DNA of 64,000 bases, taken from assembly GCA_963682025.1 (NCBI GenBank), contig OY821520.1, positions 85,298,965-85,362,964 on the forward strand, written 5' to 3'. This DNA comes from Cordilura impudica (lineage: Eukaryota; Arthropoda; Insecta; Diptera; Scathophagidae). The notes beneath the pieces were generated by a model that saw only the letters and a program-made list of their open reading frames with translations, was not told the origin of the DNA and ran no database searches. Below, piece by piece: positions 58,836 to 64,000 of this stretch (position 1 is its first letter; each line of letters begins with the position of its first letter). The position numbers were made by a program, and so were the translations under genes.

Positions 58836-59180
58836 GGAAAGCAAAACGAATAATTTGTAAAACTTTTTAAATGTTTTGTTAATATAGAAAATACCTTCAA
58901 ATTAAAATCTGATAACAGAAACCTCAAATCAACATCTGCGTTTCAAAGGTTGAATACAAAGGTAACACTCACCTCATAAAATGGAACCTTAACTGCGTAG
59001 GCGCATTAACTAAAACTTTTTTCGCCATTGAAACATCAATCAAATGTATGTATGTATATTAAATCAGATTTTTCGTAAGAAGTCATTTCTCTGAATGATT
59101 TGGAATAACTGTTAGTTATTTGAATAAATGTGGAGGATGAACAATAAAAATTATTTTTGTAAAAAATGCTACAAATTTAA
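58836..59180. repeat. Direct repeat flanking a LINE, right copy
   Basis: Begins immediately after the LINE A tract with CGGAAAGCAAAACGAATAAT and ends TGTGGAGGATGAACAATAAA plus a few bases. Matches 53987-54318 throughout, including the ATGAG|GTGAGT donor-like site on the minus strand. Confidence 0.75.
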
Positions 59181-59184
59181 GAAA

Positions 59185-60265
59185 CAAAAGGGAAGAGTTA
59201 CAAATAAGAAGAAAACTTAGATTTATATAACACTTTTAAATTTTAACAAAATTATTAAACAAAATTGTTTTTGTAGTATTTTATACAAATTCTTAGACAA
59301 ACAGTAAGTGACAATACAATGGAAATTTTTAACAAAATATATTTTTGGAGAATTGTACGGCCAATACAAAAAATTGGATCATATTTTTTTTTTTTTTGAA
59401 AGTAAAGTTTACCTACTTAGTAGGTAATTAAATTTTAGTTTTAATATTTACATTTCAAATTATTAAGTGTGGAGGTAAAATTAAAAAAAAAAACCTTTTT
59501 AAAGCAGGGTTATAAGATAAAATTTAGGATGGGGTAAGGGGGTAAAATTATGAATATGGGAATGTTGAGAGAGTTTGCAACTTCTTATAAAATTTTCAGA
59601 TAATTTGCTTACTTTTTCATTAATATGTTTGATGTTAGCAGTTATATTCAAACGTCTGGTGGAGTAATGCCAGGGAAGTCGGAGCTTAATATTGATGTAT
59701 CCAGCGCCGTACTATCGCAAGTGTAAACGAACTGGGCCCACTATTTTTGATGGACCTCCAAATATTAAATATATTAGAAAAACTTCTCCAATAACAAAAA
59801 ATACCACAAATTGAAAAAAAAAACAAAGATGAAAATTCAAAATTCGATTATCTATCAAACAAATCTAGTTGGCTACGATTTAATTTGAATCTACATTCTC
59901 GTAATGGTTAAGTTTTGGCTCATTGACATTTGCTTCCACATTATTGTTTTAAATGCAGAACAGGAATAGACCATCTCAATGAAGATGTATTCAGTAAAAA
60001 AACGAAGATGGCGAATAATTTTGAATGTATCGTAAAAGCGGTATTGTTTTTAAGTGAATGAAATTTAGCTTTCAGAGGCAGCAACGAAAAACTCTTTGAA
60101 CCGAATAATGGTAATTTTTGGGAGTAATTTAATTGCTTTCTGATTTTGTTCCAGAACTGAAAATGCGTCTAAAATCAATAACTGCAACGGAAAAACGAGT
60201 TACATCATATTTTTCTCCGAAAATTTAAAACGAAATTATTTTACAACTAGCTTCAATAGTTTTAC
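59185..60265. other. No gene recognised
   Basis: AT-rich; a slightly GC-richer stretch near 59660-59760 may be an old repeat fragment, unassigned. Confidence 0.35.
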
Positions 60266-60269
60266 ATAC

Positions 60270-60508
60270 CTGTGGTCACAAGTATTAACCGCCTAAGTCG
60301 AATATCATGCTTTCAAGAAAAATAACTTTTTATATAAATGAAATGGGTTTCATTACGCTTAGATCGGTATGTTTTCATTAATAATATTTTAAAAAGCAGT
60401 GTTAGAGAAATGGGGATTTCAGGTAAAGCGTTGTTAGTAGAATATGATAGCATACATAACTCAAATCGTTCTTAAGTCGACTTAGGCGTTTATCGCTCTT
60501 GACCACAG
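60270..60508. mobile_element. 239-bp MITE, family F copy 2
   Basis: Ends CTGTGGTCACAAGTATTAAC and inverse GGCGTTTATCGCTCTTGACC. Matches 31830-32072 across its length with small changes. Confidence 0.75.
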
Positions 60509-60673
60509 ATATATGTAAGTAATTAATATTAATTAAACAAAGTACTTTTCAATAATGATAGATTCTACACCGTATTTACGAAAAAAGACCAGTTGTCCAC
60601 CATTATTCGGTATGTTAGAATAGCGGACTAAAAGACCAATGTTCAAGAAAGTTTCTTAAGCTTTGTTAATATA

Positions 60674-61045
60674 ATGTCTTCAACTGGAAAAAATTTAGCA
60701 AACGTCGTTATTGATATTGATATATGTCAGCTCATTGCTGAAATTAATGATGAGGGTAACCATATAACTCTAACTGCTGAGTATAAATTTAAAAAATCTT
60801 ATTTTAATAAAGTAATCTTTATTGTCAAAGATTCGTTTCAAGAACAATGTGAATCGTATAATTCTTTACATATGTATATTATTTTCGATAATAAGAAGCT
60901 AAAAATTATGAATACAAATGAATTCAATACTAATTGTATAAATTTGGTCAAGCATTTAGAAGGGGATATTCTTCTTCTTCTTCTTCTTCTACTGACACAT
61001 GCAATGATGTGTCTATTCCACAATGTGGAATGTATAAAAAAATGA
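60674..61045 (+). CDS. Unrecognised 123-codon ORF
   Basis: Begins MSSTGKNLANVVIDIDICQL and continues in a mixed hydrophilic composition unlike the A/T-driven ORFs around it, up to about residue 97. The end runs through a (CTT)n tract read as LLLLLLLL, then a Cys/His-containing tail. No family recognised; it could be a transposon fragment. The following 61080-61150 stretch carries GGGAGGTTAGGGTGAGCTG, whose inverse resembles 9065-9085 inside the family C element. Confidence 0.2.
   Translation: MSSTGKNLANVVIDIDICQLIAEINDEGNHITLTAEYKFKKSYFNKVIFIVKDSFQEQCESYNSLHMYIIFDNKKLKIMNTNEFNTNCINLVKHLEGDILLLLLLLLTHAMMCLFHNVECIKK
60970..60993. repeat. (CTT)n microsatellite
   Basis: Seven or eight consecutive TTC units. 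Confidence 0.8.
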
Positions 61046-61171
61046 CTTGAGACACTAGGTCTATGTTGTCATTTTGTGGGGGTACAAATTTTTAAGTGGT
61101 TGATACAGCTCCCTTATACAGCCGTTGCCTTCACAAGGGAGGTTAGGGTGAGCTGTTTAATATGTAAACTA

Positions 61172-61728
61172 AAAAAACAAGTAAGAAAATTATAGTCGGT
61201 CTAGACCGACTATACGATACCCTATACCATGCGTTTAGAGACCCTATCTCTTAGGCCCAACTAATTGGATATAGAAAATAAGCATAAACCAAATTTGAGT
61301 GGCATTTTTATACCCTATACCACTATGTGGTTTGGGTATAATGACTTTGTGCTGCTGTTTGTAACAACTAAAAATATTTGACCTGCACCCATCTTTAATT
61401 ATACCGATCGAATCAGAATCACCATCTGATTCGATTTAACGATGTCCGTCCGTCCGTCCGTCTGTGTGTCCATGTAAATCTTGTAATCAAACTGCAGGTC
61501 GCAAATATAAATATATTTTGATGAAATTTGGTATATAAGCTTTCATCGGCCATGGAATGAACGCTATTGAAAAAAAGGACGGACGGACGGACATAGTTAA
61601 ATCGATTCAAAAAGTGATTCTGATTCGATTGGTATAATAAAAGATGGGTCTAGGTCAATTATTTTTGGTTGTTACAAACAGCAGCACAAAGTCATTATAC
61701 CCAAACCACATAGTGGTATAGGGTATAA
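61172..61728 (+). mobile_element. Composite family B element with an inverted piece inside
   Basis: Starts as a plus-strand copy (AACAAGTAAGAAAATTATAG, palindrome, ATACCCTATACCA). At about 61312 it switches to a minus-strand end, TATACCCTATACCACTATGTGG, running through (GTCC)n to about 61570. It then switches back to plus with (GGAC)n and ends TAGTGGTATAGGGTATAA. Reads as a truncated family B copy inserted into, or rearranged within, another. Confidence 0.6.
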
Positions 61729-61936
61729 AAACACGTGCAAAATGTACATTTAACCTAATTGCAAGTGGAGTAGCAACGCCGGACCACAAAGTAAAAATCT
61801 GAAACGCGTTTTCTCTTATGCTATATAATAGAAGCCGCGATGCAGCCTTAGCTCGATGGATGGCTAATTGAAACTCAGAATGCGATATTGAAAAGGTGGA
61901 ATTTAAAAATAAACTTGCTATTTTAAGGCTACTTTT

Positions 61937-62230
61937 TTTCAACTTAGCCAATTCACAGACCAAAATTTTTTTGGTTTATTATTATTGTGAATGAAGAAAA
62001 CAAAATTACAAACACATTAACAAATTTAATAAACACACACATAGCATTGTATAATTCTATGTATGTGGTTAGTAGCAACTTTAAATGCAATTTACTCAAA
62101 ATAAAAGCAAAAATTTAAAAATCTGTAAGTCTGGTGAATAGCTAAAAAGAAATACCTTTCGAAAAATATACGCTTTGTGAAAATCTGAATAAAACAGTAG
62201 AACAAAACATCGGTCACAAGAAATCGCATA
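61937..62230 (-). mobile_element. Family E Helitron-type repeat, partial copy
   Basis: Matches the 21061 copy from CAACTTAGCCAATTCACA through AACATCGGTCACAAGAAATCGC, but both termini are missing or altered. Confidence 0.6.
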
Positions 62231-62239
62231 ATGCATGTA

Positions 62240-62880
62240 TCGTATATCGAATAACACTGTGGAACAAATTCAGGTTAGCAAAAGTTAGGTCGATTCTGAG
62301 AGTGAGGGGTGAAAATAGAGGCTAAATTAGAAGACCCGCATCGCGGCGTTTGTTTATGTTAGTTCGAATTTTTTTTTTAATCGACCTTCGAACTTTGCAG
62401 TCAAATGCCGACTTTCAGCATATTGTTTATATGATTTTTTGCCTATAACTGGTCGACTAATTGATATTTTTTCAATCTGCAAAAGCCAAATTATTGCTAG
62501 AGACCTGTGCAACAATTAAAATTTAAAAAAAAAATTGATTTAGAAAATTTTTGTGGTGCTTATGAAGCAAAATGTTGGAAAAATTATTTTTTTTTCATGC
62601 TATTTGAAAATATTTTCTACAAAACTAAGTCTTTTTTGCTTTCTGTTTGATCTATAATATGCTTCTCAGTTTCTTCAATAAATTTAGTTTGAAAAGAAAG
62701 CAATCATAATACAAAACTTGCGTTTTCCAGATTAATATTAATTTACTTCTCATTTTTTATGTACCAATTTTGTTCAGTGTTGGTTTTGAAGAAACATTGA
62801 AAAAGAAATTATAAAAATATGGAAAAAAAATATATTTTTGAAATGTTAGTTATGAAAAGTTTTAAGTAAAAAAATTAAAT
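62240..62880. other. No gene recognised
   Basis: Mostly AT-rich, with a GC-richer short stretch around 62320-62350. Nothing supported. Confidence 0.35.
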
Positions 62881-62883
62881 AAA

Positions 62884-63525
62884 TTATATTAATGATTTGG
62901 CCAGTTGGCCTTTAGCAGGCGGTTGTGGATCAACATCACTGCTCTCTCTAATATCTTGGTCATCGTCATCATCATCAGAAAGGTCGATAATTTCGTCCAA
63001 CAGATATTCTGGAATTTCATCTTTGTCTTCCCCTTCTTCCTCGTCTTCCTCTTCTTCAAAGGTGTTTTTATACCACCAACAAATTTCAGCAAGTATTGCA
63101 TCTGGAGATTTCTTTCCTCTGTACCTGAAACGAAAATAGTTTTCAATCGTTAACATGTTTAAATTGTGCACTCTGACAAAGATATTAAAAAAATCTAGGA
63201 ATTCAAAATATGCACACTCTATAGTTACCTTATTTCAAATGGAAATGGATTCAATTGGCAACTGTTGAGCGAGTTGATCAAGATGCTGATGCAAGAGATG
63301 AATTTTGTACGACATATTAACCCCAATTTCATCGAAAGCTGCCAACATGTTTGCAACAGATTGCCTGTAGTTGTCTTTGCGTTCTTTACCCAAAAGTCCT
63401 TTAATAACTGCTTTCAATGCGAGCCATGCATTTAATTCTCGGTCTGTTAGAACTTGGTCAAAATCTTGACGACTAATTAGTTTCCGTATGTCGGGACCAT
63501 TTTAAGCGGTTGAATACTGCTGGTC
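62884..63525 (-). pseudogene. Fragment of a repeat-borne insect protein (unclassified)
   Basis: Minus strand 63525-63235 reads IRKLISRQDFDQVLTDREL, AWLALKAVIKGLLGKERK, VANMLAAFDEIGVNMSYKIH and LLHQHLDQL. This resembles a protein repeated many times in insect and other arthropod genomes, ending in family copies with HLDxFPxNxGxxSDEQGERFHQD; the block after HLDQL is lost here. A second frame (63171-62884) reads YFRFRYRGKKSPDAILAEIC and a Glu/Asp-rich tail, and may be unrelated or a continuation after a frame break. Probably of transposon origin. Confidence 0.5.
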
Positions 63526-63589
63526 TTTTTGCGATACATTTCAAAAAAATTTTTTTGGGTGTATGGCTGCCTCTGGAGTGGGTAAACTT

Positions 63590-64000
63590 GTTTTTGGGTA
63601 TAATGACTTTGTGCTGCTGTTTGTAACTACCAAAAATATTTGACATTTTATTATACCGATCGAATCAGAATCACTTTCTGATTCGATTTAACGATGTCCG
63701 TCCGTCCGTCCGTCCGTCCGTCCGTCTGAGTATCCATATAAAGCTTGTAATCAAACTGCAGGTCGCAAATATGAATATATTTTGATGAAATTTGGTATAT
63801 AAGCTTTTACCGGCCATGGGATGAACGCTGTTGAAACTGGTGAGAATCGGTCCATGTTCAGACCTAGCCCCCATACAAATGACCCCTTTGAAATCAACCT
63901 AAATTGCCATAAGATCCAAATTATCATATAAATCTTAGTCAAATTGGGTTTGTATGTGTTTATTACATCCATTAATCAGTAGTCCAAAAATGATCCTTAT
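63590..64000 (-). mobile_element. Family B element, running off the right edge
   Basis: Starts near TTTGGGTATAATGACTTTGTG, holds seven GTCC units at 63697-63725, then family B landmarks TTTGGTATATAAGCTTTTA and GAATCGGTCCATGTTCAGAC. The TATACCCTATACC end is damaged. The palindromic end lies beyond the window. Confidence 0.7.

Noticed and set aside
1..64000. CRISPR array, operons, prophage or bacterial defence system
   Set aside because: The window is eukaryotic: spliced genes, LINEs and eukaryotic transposons. Regular spaced repeats of CRISPR type are absent.

Overview
The window is nuclear DNA of a higher (brachyceran, probably calyptrate) fly, judged from four things: very AT-rich non-coding DNA, short phased introns with GT..AG borders, fly-like Fbxl4 and Ubr3 exons, and a dipteran transposon load of mariner, Tc1, Helitron, DINE-1/mini-me-like elements with a (GTCC)n core, Transib and Jockey-like LINEs. 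Species cannot be named from sequence alone. I saw no bacterial or organellar genes, rRNA, tRNA or CRISPR.

Only two host genes are convincing, both on the minus strand. Fbxl4 (50124-53066) can be resolved into 12 coding exons whose phases all agree, giving about 713 residues. The first coding exon of a Ubr3 orthologue lies downstream (47185-47884); its UBR zinc finger and RING are not recognisable in the 47 kb to its left, so the rest of the gene is probably beyond the left edge. If so, positions 1-47184 are one very large Ubr3 intron. A possible small spliced exon pair (53694-54121) lies upstream of Fbxl4.

Layout. 1-2.4 kb: Tc1 and mariner pseudogenes, the mariner split by a 1-kb repeat. 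4.6-6.3 kb: Helitron-type repeat and second copy of the 1-kb repeat. 7.1-13.2 kb: a second mariner-type fossil, a third mariner split by a 3.1-kb element, then a degenerate satellite. 13.3-15.65 kb: Transib (RAG1-like) transposase pseudogene. 17.6-25.8 kb: non-autonomous Helitrons, a Tc1 fossil and three DINE-like copies, one carrying a nested MITE. 27.4-32.1 kb: MITEs, Helitron helicase remnant and tandem repeats. 32.7-36.06 kb: an almost intact single-ORF LINE. 38.1-46.4 kb: a hAT/ZBED-type transposase pseudogene torn into four pieces by three insertions, two of them large inverted-repeat elements. 47-53 kb: host genes. 54-59.2 kb: a Jockey-like LINE holding a second, opposite LINE and bracketed by about 330-bp direct repeats. 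59.2-64 kb: MITE, DINE-like and transposase fragments.

The window does not show a new cellular system that I can defend. Its main interest is a readable record of nested insertions, with several element termini and target duplications recovered at base level.
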